A stretch of 35,332 bases of DNA from JANRIC01 sp033765345 (GTDB lineage: Bacteria > Bacteroidota > Bacteroidia > Cytophagales > Microscillaceae). Shown piece by piece: positions 25,504-32,945 of the stretch. A program made the translations under genes and the position numbers. The stretch is taken from positions 1-35,332 of the forward strand of contig JANRIC010000055.1 in NCBI GenBank assembly GCA_033765345.1, given 5' to 3'. The notes below the pieces were generated by a model. That model worked only from the letters and a program-made list of their open reading frames with translations. It searched no databases and had not been told where the DNA came from. Positions within the stretch are counted from its first letter, which is position 1, and each line of letters begins with the position of its first letter.

Positions 25504-28500
25504 TTATTCTTGTGCGATGACTACGCATTTGTTTTGTTTGATATCGTCTTCTACGGTTTTGTATTTGACATCTTTTTTGACTTTGCCATCGATATATTGT
25601 ACGGTTACACGTGCATTTCGACTGATTACTTTTTCAGATTTTATCGGTTGGCTTTTTTCTTTGGGTATTTGTTGTGCCTCTGGGATTTGTGAACTGGCAT
25701 TGCCGCCTCCTGAAAGAAGCGATTTGACTTCGGCTTTGTTTTCTTGCACCTCTTGTCGGCTGCGGCGTTGTCGACGAGCTTCCTGGACTTGTGTATCTTC
25801 TTCTGGCAGATTGCCTTTAATCAGAAAAGAGACCATGCTCAGGTTTACTTTGGCCACAAATTTGGCAAAAAGCTCATAACCTTCAAATTTATAGATGATT
25901 AAGGGGTCTTTTTGCTCATAGACGGCATTTTGTACGGATTGCTTCAGGTCGTCCATATCGCGAAGGTGTTCTTTCCACTCCTGATCGATGATCGCCAATG
26001 TGATAATTCTTTCCATGGCTTTGATCAAAGCTTTGCCATTACTTTCCATCATTTGTTTGAAGTTGACCACTACCTGAATTTGTTTTTTGTGGTCATTGAT
26101 GGGCACTACGATATCCTCGATGGTGTTTCCCCGCTCTTTGTACAGTTGTTTGATAAAAGGAGCATTCACTACTTGGTTGGCAATCGTTTGATTTTTTTGG
26201 TTATAATGCTCAATGACAGCATCATACAATTTGGGCGTGATTACTTCTACGGATTCTTTTACAAACTCTTCTTCGGTGATATGGGGGTCAATGCCAAAAA
26301 CGGATAAGACTTGGAGTTTAAAGTTTTCATAGTTATCTGGTCCCTGGTAGTTACGTACCATATCCTCACAGGTATCAAAGAAAGTATTGAGGATATCCAC
26401 CTGCAATCTTTCACCAAAAAGGGCATTTCGGCGTTTTTTGTAGATGATTTCGCGCTGAGAGTTCATCACGTCATCATATTCTAGGAGTCGTTTACGGATT
26501 CCGAAGTTGTTTTCCTCCACCTTTTTCTGGGCACGCTCAATAGACTTGGTGATCATGGAGTGCTGAATTACTTCACCTTCGCGCAAGCCCAATCTATCCA
26601 TAATTCGGGCGATTCGATCCGACACAAACAGGCGCATCAGGTTATCTTCTAAGCTCACAAAAAACTGCGAAGAACCTGGGTCACCCTGGCGACCGGAACG
26701 ACCTCTAAGCTGGCGGTCAACCCGGCGTGATTCGTGCCTTTCAGTACCAATGATGGCAAGCCCTCCGGCGGCCTTGGATTCGGGGCTAAGTTTAATATCT
26801 GTACCACGACCTGCCATGTTGGTGGCGATGGTGACTGTACCTGAGATACCTGCTTGGGCTACGATTTCGGCTTCTTTTTGGTGGAGTTTTGCATTAAGTA
26901 CCTGATGGGGGATTTTTTGCAGATTCAGCATTCGGCTGACTAGTTCGGAGTTTTCTACCGAAGTAGTACCTACCAGTACCGGGCGGCCTTCCTCTTTGAG
27001 GCGGATAATTTCCTCTACGAGTGCCTTGTATTTTTCTCGGACTGACCTGTAAACCAAGTCGTTGCGGTCGTCTCGAATAATAGGTACATTGGTTGGGATC
27101 ACGACCACATCGAGTTTATAAATATCCCAAAGCTCTCCGGCTTCTGTTTCGGCAGTACCCGTCATACCCGCAAGTTTGTGGTACATTCGGAAGTAATTCT
27201 GGAGCGTAATCGTAGCATAAGTTTGGGTTGCCTCCTGAATGCGGACGTTTTCTTTGGCTTCGAGGGCCTGGTGCAGTCCGTCAGAGTAGCGTCGCCCGGT
27301 CATCACACGCCCGGTTTGTTCGTCTACGATTTTCACTTCATTTTCTACGATGATATAGTCTATCTCTTTTTCGAAGAGCGTATAGGCTTTGAGCAATTGA
27401 TTGACGGTATGGATACGCGCCGATTTGATAGAGTATTCCGTAATCAGCACTTCTTTCCTTTCCAGCTTTTGTTGATCGCTCAGGGTTTGGTCATTTTCAA
27501 GGGCGGCGATTTCAGTACCGATATCAGGGAGTATAAAGAATTTAGGGTCTTCACCGGCACCAGTGATTTGGTCGATGCCTCTTTCGGTGAGGTCAATTTG
27601 ATTGTTTTTTTCGTCAATGGTAAAATAAAGCGGTTCATCCGCTTCAGGCATGTTTTTGGCGTTGTCTTGAAGGTAATAATTTTCGGTTTTTTGCATGAGT
27701 ACCTTCATACCTGTTTCTCCCAGAAATTTAATCAGGGGCTTAAGCTTAGGCATACCTCGGTGTGCGCGGAAAAGCGGCAAGCCTGCTTCTTTTTCCTTGC
27801 CTTCTTTGATTTTCTTTTTGGCGTCATTCAGGAAATCCTGCACAAGCTTTCGTTGTGCTTCTACCAGTTTGAAGATTCGGGGCTTGAGCTCTTGGTATTC
27901 GTGCTCATCGCCACGGGGTACAGGGCCAGAGATGATGAGGGGTGTACGGGCTTCGTCGATCAGTACAGAGTCGACCTCATCTACCATAGCGTAGTGATGT
28001 TTGCGTTGCACGAGGCGATCCACATCCTCTGCCATATTGTCACGCAGGTAATCAAAACCAAACTCATTGTTGGTACCGTAGGTAATGTCGGCCTGGTAGG
28101 CTTTGCGCCGGGCTTCGCTGTTGGGGGTGTGGCGATCGATGCAGTCAATGGTCAGACCATGAAATTCAAACAAAGGTGCCATCCACTCGCAGTCACGACG
28201 TGCTAGGTAATCGTTGACGGTGACGATATGTACGCCACGTTTGGCGAGCGCATTGAGAAAAGCGGGCAGAGTAGCGACCAAAGTTTTACCTTCTCCGGTG
28301 GCCATTTCAGCGACTTTACCCATGTGCAGTACTACACCACCAATGAGCTGAACGTCGTAATGTACCATATTCCAGGTGATTTCAGCATCAGCGGCTATCC
28401 ATTTATTGAGCCAGATAGCTTGGTCGCCGTCGATGACGACATTAGGTTTTTGAGCGGCGAGTTGTTTATCCCAGAAATCAGCTTTAACGACCAGTTTTTG

Positions 28501-28893
28501 GTTTTCTTTGAATCTTCGGGCGGTTTCCTTGACGATTGCAAAGGCGGTAGGAAGTACATCCAGCAGCACTTTTTCAAGTTCACGATTTCGCTCAAGCTCT
28601 AGAGCATCTATTTGATTAAAAATACTTTCTTTTTCTTCGAGACTAAGTTCTTGGTTTTCCTCCACGTGGGTATGAAGTTGAGCGATTTGCTCATCCACAC
28701 TTTTTAGTCTATCATCGATTATACTTTTTACTTCAGTGGTTTTGGCTCGCAAATCATCATCGCTTACTTGGGTGCTACTTAGCAATTCCCATTCACGATT
28801 AATTTTCTCCACAAAAGGGTACATTTGCTTCATGTCCCTGTCCGATTTGGAGCCAAATATTTTACTAACCACTTTACCTACAAGTTCTAACAT
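25504..28893 (-). CDS. secA: Preprotein translocase ATPase SecA
   Basis: 1129 residues. SecA is the cytosolic motor that pushes unfolded preproteins through SecYEG. Walker A MATGEGKT is at 197-204 and the DEAD-type Walker B in VDEVDSVLIDEART (304-317). GTNNEFGFDYLRDNM, LAGMTGTAETEAGE, GTSVENSELVSRML and NMAGRGTDIKL are classic SecA signatures, ending in RQLRGRSGRQGDPGSSQFF. It is longer than E. coli SecA (901) because of an N-terminal helical addition (about 40-110) and an insertion in the preprotein cross-linking domain (about 350-425). The C-terminus ends VTVQYIDGKVKKDVKYKTVEDD and lacks the CxC zinc motif that binds SecB. Both are common in Bacteroidota. It is followed by the SPOR lipoprotein gene. 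Confidence 0.98.
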   Translation of the reverse strand: MLELVGKVVSKIFGSKSDRDMKQMYPFVEKINREWELLSSTQVSDDDLRAKTTEVKSIIDDRLKSVDEQIAQLHTHVEENQELSLEEKESIFNQIDALELERNRELEKVLLDVLPTAFAIVKETARRFKENQKLVVKADFWDKQLAAQKPNVVIDGDQAIWLNKWIAADAEITWNMVHYDVQLIGGVVLHMGKVAEMATGEGKTLVATLPAFLNALAKRGVHIVTVNDYLARRDCEWMAPLFEFHGLTIDCIDRHTPNSEARRKAYQADITYGTNNEFGFDYLRDNMAEDVDRLVQRKHHYAMVDEVDSVLIDEARTPLIISGPVPRGDEHEYQELKPRIFKLVEAQRKLVQDFLNDAKKKIKEGKEKEAGLPLFRAHRGMPKLKPLIKFLGETGMKVLMQKTENYYLQDNAKNMPEADEPLYFTIDEKNNQIDLTERGIDQITGAGEDPKFFILPDIGTEIAALENDQTLSDQQKLERKEVLITEYSIKSARIHTVNQLLKAYTLFEKEIDYIIVENEVKIVDEQTGRVMTGRRYSDGLHQALEAKENVRIQEATQTYATITLQNYFRMYHKLAGMTGTAETEAGELWDIYKLDVVVIPTNVPIIRDDRNDLVYRSVREKYKALVEEIIRLKEEGRPVLVGTTSVENSELVSRMLNLQKIPHQVLNAKLHQKEAEIVAQAGISGTVTIATNMAGRGTDIKLSPESKAAGGLAIIGTERHESRRVDRQLRGRSGRQGDPGSSQFFVSLEDNLMRLFVSDRIARIMDRLGLREGEVIQHSMITKSIERAQKKVEENNFGIRKRLLEYDDVMNSQREIIYKKRRNALFGERLQVDILNTFFDTCEDMVRNYQGPDNYENFKLQVLSVFGIDPHITEEEFVKESVEVITPKLYDAVIEHYNQKNQTIANQVVNAPFIKQLYKERGNTIEDIVVPINDHKKQIQVVVNFKQMMESNGKALIKAMERIITLAIIDQEWKEHLRDMDDLKQSVQNAVYEQKDPLIIYKFEGYELFAKFVAKVNLSMVSFLIKGNLPEEDTQVQEARRQRRSRQEVQENKAEVKSLLSGGGNASSQIPEAQQIPKEKSQPIKSEKVISRNARVTVQYIDGKVKKDVKYKTVEDDIKQNKCVVIAQE

Positions 28894-28930
28894 ATTATTT
28901 AAAAATCTATGTTTTTATATTTTTACCGTG

Positions 28931-28938
28931 CAAATTTA
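28931..28938 (-). promoter_or_regulatory. -7 promoter element upstream of secA
   Basis: The minus strand reads TAAATTTG, an exact fit to the Bacteroidota TAnnTTTG element. This would place transcription start near 28924, about 30 nt before the secA start codon. The -33 region is weak. Confidence 0.5.
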
Positions 28939-29025
28939 ACTTTTTTTTACGAAGTTTATAAAGTTATGGTGAGAGATGCTCAAAAATCGTGAGCTTTTAA
29001 ATTTTTAACTAAAATTCTGACATAA

Positions 29026-29460
29026 ATGCAGTCTAATCCTCTGATAATTGTTTTTATTACCACCTTATTCCCCGTGGTTTTTGTTTTGTTTTGGATAGGA
29101 GTTGTCTATTTGATTTCTTGGTTGAGCGGTTGGCAAAGACTTGCCAAAAAATATGCTACTTGGATGGAGCATCCCATTCAAAGACGCAGTATGGCTTCTG
29201 CCCGGATTGGCTTATCAAATTATAACAGGGTACTTCAGTTGGGACTTAACCCACAAGGAATTTATTTGAGTGTTTTTATCCTTTTTCGTGTTGGGCATAA
29301 ACCCTTGTTTATCCCCTGGTCAGAAATTGACGAAGTCACAGAGGTAAATTTCTTGTTTAGAAAACTATACAAAATAAAAATTGGAAAACCGGAGCTAACC
29401 ACCATCTTGCTACCAAAACACTATTTTGAAGGTTGGGAGCAGTATTTACTGAAAAAGTAA
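29026..29460 (+). CDS. Hypothetical protein with N-terminal membrane helix
   Basis: 144 residues, family not recognised. A strong hydrophobic helix (about 5-33, LIIVFITTLFPVVFVLFWIGVVYLI) is followed by a Trp- and Lys-rich segment. The C-terminal part is soluble and beta-rich, with a PH-like pattern: YNRVLQLGLNPQGIYLSVF, then KPLFIPWSEIDEVTE and IKIGKPELTTILLP. This resembles small bacterial bPH-type membrane proteins, in which one helix anchors a domain at the cytosolic face. It is divergent from secA across about 130 bp and stands alone, with 260 bp of empty DNA behind it. No function is assigned. Confidence 0.65.
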   Translation: MQSNPLIIVFITTLFPVVFVLFWIGVVYLISWLSGWQRLAKKYATWMEHPIQRRSMASARIGLSNYNRVLQLGLNPQGIYLSVFILFRVGHKPLFIPWSEIDEVTEVNFLFRKLYKIKIGKPELTTILLPKHYFEGWEQYLLKK

Positions 29461-29671
29461 AGCGGAGTTGATAAATTTTGCCAAGCTTACTCTACCTCAA
29501 TACAAACTCGGGTCCCTGACAGCTTTGATGTACCACAAACCACAAGGTTATCTTCCGAAGCTCAACACATACCTTCCGAAGTACTTTCTATAAATCGTAA
29601 AGCCTCTCATCTCCAACACTATTGCTGAAAATCTTTTTTTATCGCTTATTTACTTAAATCTAAAAAATTGA

Positions 29672-29704
29672 TTGAGGTTAATCCATGATTTTTCCCTATC
29701 TTTG
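29672..29704 (+). promoter_or_regulatory. Promoter of the Gre-like gene
   Basis: TTG at 29672-29674 and TATCTTTG at 29697-29704, spaced 22 bp, match the Bacteroidota -33/-7 consensus (TTG ... TAnnTTTG). The start codon follows 18 bp later at 29723. This is the best promoter match in the window. Confidence 0.6.
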
Positions 29705-29722
29705 CCGATTAAAAAATAATAG

Positions 29723-30184
29723 ATGGAAAATCTTTTAGCAATCAAAAAAGCCCTTTATCAGCTTTGCGTAAAAAGTGTGGAAGAAAAAATAGAAATCACC
29801 CGAGAAGCCATAAAATCCGCTGATGAAGCCGCCATTCACGAAGATAAAAATAGCATGGCCGATAAATACGAAACAGGAAAAGCCATGTTAGACCTGGAAA
29901 AAGAAAAACTGGAAACTCAGTTGGCCTCTACAGTCATGCTTAAGAAACATCTCAGCAAAATTAATCCCTCCGAAGAAGAGGAAACCACCGCTTTTGGAAG
30001 CCTCGTGATCACTAATCAGGGAAGGTATTTTTTCAGCGTCGGTTTGGGAACTCTAAAATACGAAAATCAGGATTATTTTGTAATTTCTCTGATTTCTCCT
30101 ATAGGAAAAGCTCTTGAGGGAAAAAAAGTAGGTGAGACTGTAGTGTTTCAGAATAAAAAATTTACTATAGAAGGCATCGCTTAA
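29723..30184 (+). CDS. GreA/GreB-like transcription elongation factor family protein
   Basis: 153 residues. The first 85 form a charged antiparallel coiled coil, bent at an acidic stretch around DEAAIHEDKNSMADKYETG (33-51). The rest is a beta-rich C-terminal domain ending SPIGKALEGKKVGETVVFQNKKFTIEGI, close to the GreA/GreB C-terminal FKBP-like domain (SPIGxALxGKxVGD). Gre factors enter the RNA polymerase secondary channel and stimulate cleavage of backtracked RNA through acidic residues at the coil tip. Acidic residues are present at the bend, but it is uncertain that they are the catalytic pair. Bacteroidota homologues are often wrongly named 3-oxoacyl-ACP synthase. It has its own promoter (29672-29704) and terminator (30230-30257), so it is monocistronic. 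Confidence 0.75.
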   Translation: MENLLAIKKALYQLCVKSVEEKIEITREAIKSADEAAIHEDKNSMADKYETGKAMLDLEKEKLETQLASTVMLKKHLSKINPSEEEETTAFGSLVITNQGRYFFSVGLGTLKYENQDYFVISLISPIGKALEGKKVGETVVFQNKKFTIEGIA

Positions 30185-30229
30185 CAGTGCCGTATCTGCA
30201 TTTTTTGTGATACCGGGTCTAATCAGGGC

Positions 30230-30257
30230 AAAAAGCGAGCTTTGAAACTCGCTTTTT
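30230..30257 (+). terminator. Intrinsic terminator of the Gre-like gene
   Basis: A 10-bp stem AAAAAGCGAG/CTCGCTTTTT (30230-30239, 30248-30257) with an 8-nt loop is followed by TTTTTGTTATTTTAT. It starts 45 bp after the stop codon at 30184. A textbook rho-independent terminator. Confidence 0.85.
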
Positions 30258-30449
30258 GTTATTTTATACCTAGGTCAATTGATTAGCCTGATTATGAACG
30301 ATTTATCTTTTTGAATTCAAGAAGAGTATGTTGGTTTGAGTATAGTTCCCGGAAATCTATCCATTGTAAAATCACTCAAATCACCTTAAATTGCAGAGAT
30401 AATTTTACGCTGCAAAAAATAATTATTCCAACTTTTACACAAAATTTTT

Positions 30450-30938
30450 ATGAATAGCAAACAATACCTTACAAGCTTGACAATCATCCATCTGGGCTTA
30501 TTGATGGGGCAAGTTATTTTTGGAGTAATTGCTTTTTTTCTAAATTCACAAGAGGATTTTAGTACAGAAGGCGATAATTCCGACCTTCGGAATATATTCA
30601 TCTATTTAGTGCCTTTTTTAATCCTATCAGGAGTAAGTGCAGGCTTTTTTATGATGCGTTCACGGTTATCTATGATCCAACAAAAAAACAGTCTGGCTGA
30701 AAAACTCCAGGAATACCGCACCGTGCTGATTATGAAATATGCCTTGATGGAAGGTCCTGCTTTGGTAGCCCTGGTGGCTTATTTATTGACGGCTGATCTG
30801 ATGTTTTTGGGCTTGGCAGCTCTTGTAATCGTGTTTTTTGTCCTTGAACGACCTAGCAAAGACAAAATCATCATGGATCTCGCACTCAATAGTGAAGGAA
30901 GAAGTGCCTTGCAAAACCCCGAAACAAAGGTATTATGA
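30450..30938 (+). CDS. Hypothetical four-helix membrane protein
   Basis: 162 residues, no family recognised. Hydrophobic segments at about 10-30, 48-68, 97-115 and 117-133 predict four membrane helices. A soluble loop with an acidic patch (SQEDFSTEGDNSDLR) lies between the first two, and a short polar tail (LERPSKDKIIMDLALNSEGR) follows the last. Its genomic position, before a sigma/anti-sigma pair with a 113-bp gap, gives no strong functional hint. The ATG at 30450 is preceded by AT-rich DNA without a Shine-Dalgarno sequence, as is usual in this phylum. Confidence 0.7.
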   Translation: MNSKQYLTSLTIIHLGLLMGQVIFGVIAFFLNSQEDFSTEGDNSDLRNIFIYLVPFLILSGVSAGFFMMRSRLSMIQQKNSLAEKLQEYRTVLIMKYALMEGPALVALVAYLLTADLMFLGLAALVIVFFVLERPSKDKIIMDLALNSEGRSALQNPETKVL

Positions 30939-31051
30939 TCTCGAAATCCGAAATTTTGACAAATATTCCCGAATGTTTCTTTTTATCTTCCAAAAATACC
31001 ATCTTTGGAGGATCAATCATAAAATCAACCCTATATCAACTCTAAAACACC

Positions 31052-31684
31052 TTGACCTTGGGAAAAACCAAACTGACTGTACATTCGGCAAGTTATACGG
31101 AGTACAGGGACGAGGAAATTCTTCCAATTATCGCTCAAGACAATTCAAAGGCTTTTGAGCACATTTTTAAAAAATATTACTCCGAATTAACCCGCTTCTC
31201 TCTCAAATTTATCCGGGAAGAAAGCCTGGCTGAAGAGATTGTTCAAGAAGTTTTTATCAAAATTTGGGAAAAAAGAAAGGATATTCAATTACATACCAAC
31301 CTGAAATCCTATCTCTATACCTCGGTCAAAAATACCACCCTCAATCTACTCAAAAGTAAATTTGTACAAATCAGTGTCGCCGAACCCAACGAACGAGATC
31401 ATCAAACCTCTCAAAACTCCGAAGATGAGCTTACAGGCAAAGAACTAGATCAAGTACTCAAAAAAGCTGTTTTAGGCCTGCCTGACAAATGCCGTATCAT
31501 CTTTACTATGAGCCGCCAAGCGGGTATGAGCTACAAGGAAATCGCCACAGAGCTCGGAATTTCTCTCAAAACCGTAGAAGCTCAAATGGGAATCGCGCTC
31601 AAAAAACTCAAGCTATACCTTGAGAAACACTGGGACCAGATTCTCCTAATCATCTTTATACTCCATCATAAAAATAAATCCTAA
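31052..31684 (+). CDS. ECF sigma factor (FecI-like)
   Basis: 210 residues from this start. Region 2 covers about 33-80 (AFEHIFKKYYSELTRF, then EESLAEEIVQEVFIKIWEKR) and region 4 about 130-190 (LPDKCRIIFTMSRQAGMSYK, then EIATELGISLKTVEAQMGIA with the recognition helix). It directs RNA polymerase to a small set of promoters. There is no ATG in frame between the upstream stop (31043) and region 2; the likely start is TTG at 31052 or 31058, so the exact N-terminus is uncertain. The FecR-type anti-sigma gene follows after about 66 bp. In Bacteroidota such pairs usually control SusC/SusD or TonB receptor genes. Confidence 0.9.
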   Translation: MTLGKTKLTVHSASYTEYRDEEILPIIAQDNSKAFEHIFKKYYSELTRFSLKFIREESLAEEIVQEVFIKIWEKRKDIQLHTNLKSYLYTSVKNTTLNLLKSKFVQISVAEPNERDHQTSQNSEDELTGKELDQVLKKAVLGLPDKCRIIFTMSRQAGMSYKEIATELGISLKTVEAQMGIALKKLKLYLEKHWDQILLIIFILHHKNKS

Positions 31685-31750
31685 AACGTTTTAGGGGTAG
31701 TGCATTGAATTTTTGTCATGTATATAAAGCCTGTATTCTTTTAATTAGTC

Positions 31751-32755
31751 ATGGAAAACTGGGAACTAATCGCCAAATATCTCGCCGGAGAATGTACGGA
31801 AGCCGAAAAACAGGAATTGGAATCCTGGCTGGAAGAAAATACCCAAAACTCGATTCTTTTTCAAAAAATGAATAAAGTTTGGCAAAAATCCGCTGACATC
31901 AGCACTGATTTTATGCCCAATATAGACGCTGCTTTCCACAAAATCAGTCAGAAAATTGACCTTCACCCCAAAGAAACCAAAACACGCACGCTATTCTCGA
32001 AAAATCATTTCAGCCGAATTGCAGCCGTTTTTGTGCTGGCTGTTTCTTTGTTTTCTCTAATTTATCTTTCCTTGAATGTCTTTAATTCTTCTCAATTGGC
32101 TTGGACGGAGATCAATGCCCAACAGGATACCCTACTCGTCTCCCTCTCCGATGGAAGCAAGATTTGGCTCAAACAGAATTCTTCCCTTCGATACCCTAAA
32201 CAATTTAATGATTCTATCAGGGAGGTTTTCCTTGAAGGGGAAGCTTTTTTTGAAGTGAGCCGAGATGCAAAAAAACCGTTCTTAATTCGTAGTGCCGAAG
32301 CCAGTACCGAAGTGCTAGGGACTTCCTTCCAAATTAAAGCCCACCGATGGCACGAAGAAATACAAGTCCAAGTACTCACTGGTCAGGTAGCTCTTTACAG
32401 CACCAAAAACCAAAAAAACAAGGTAATTCTAAATCCAGGCAACCTGGGTAAACTCAATCGCCAAAACCTACAAGTTGAGAAGTTCGAGAACAGCAACCCC
32501 AATGACCTGGCCTGGAAAACTGGTTTCATCCGTTTTTATAACAGCCCTCTGACCGAAGTAGTACAGGTTCTATCTGATTATTATCAAGTGAAAATTTCGC
32601 TGGTCAACGAATCCCAAAAAGATTGCAAAATCACGGTAGATTTCGAGAAAGCAAGCCTCGAAGATGCCATTAAGATCATTCAAAGTACTTTCAAAAGCTT
32701 CAGACTTGAGAAAAGCTCCGAAGGATATATCATCCATGGCAAAAATTGCCGCTAA
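31751..32755 (+). CDS. FecR-type anti-sigma factor
   Basis: 334 residues. A cytosolic N-terminal part (1-85) includes the LAGECTEAEKQELESWLEEN motif that binds the sigma factor. One membrane helix (about 88-109) and a periplasmic FecR domain (about 122-225, with SDGSKIWLKQNSSLRYP, REVFLEGEAFFEV and VLGTSFQIKA) follow. The C-terminal DUF4974 domain (about 262-330, with FYNSPLTEVVQVLSDYYQVK) is the STN-like part that receives the signal from a partner TonB receptor. It holds the neighbouring sigma factor inactive until signalled. No TonB receptor or SusC gene lies downstream; the next gene is convergent. Confidence 0.92.
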   Translation: MENWELIAKYLAGECTEAEKQELESWLEENTQNSILFQKMNKVWQKSADISTDFMPNIDAAFHKISQKIDLHPKETKTRTLFSKNHFSRIAAVFVLAVSLFSLIYLSLNVFNSSQLAWTEINAQQDTLLVSLSDGSKIWLKQNSSLRYPKQFNDSIREVFLEGEAFFEVSRDAKKPFLIRSAEASTEVLGTSFQIKAHRWHEEIQVQVLTGQVALYSTKNQKNKVILNPGNLGKLNRQNLQVEKFENSNPNDLAWKTGFIRFYNSPLTEVVQVLSDYYQVKISLVNESQKDCKITVDFEKASLEDAIKIIQSTFKSFRLEKSSEGYIIHGKNCR

Positions 32756-32945
32756 CAGTCAGCTCTCTTAGATAGTCTTGTTTATATTTTTCAGGCATCA
32801 CATCTGTGTATTGGTGTCAGATAAATCCACATGAATTATCAAAATATTTGTCCTACCTAAAAACCATTTCGTCAGATTCTAAAGCTGCATCATTAACCTC
32901 CTCAAAACCTGACGATGATGGTTCAAAAATAACCAAACAATCGCA

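Noticed and set aside
27178..28206. Long open frame (342 codons) on the plus strand
   Set aside because: It lies wholly antisense to the conserved secA gene, shows no recognisable domain, and is explained by codon bias of secA on the other strand.
30838..31158. Frame bridging the four-helix protein and the sigma factor
   Set aside because: It overlaps both in another frame, has no recognisable content, and the sigma frame alone carries the conserved regions.
32919..32935. Short hairpin TGGTT/AACCA as terminator of the S74 gene
   Set aside because: Only 5 bp with low G/C; not convincing as a terminator.
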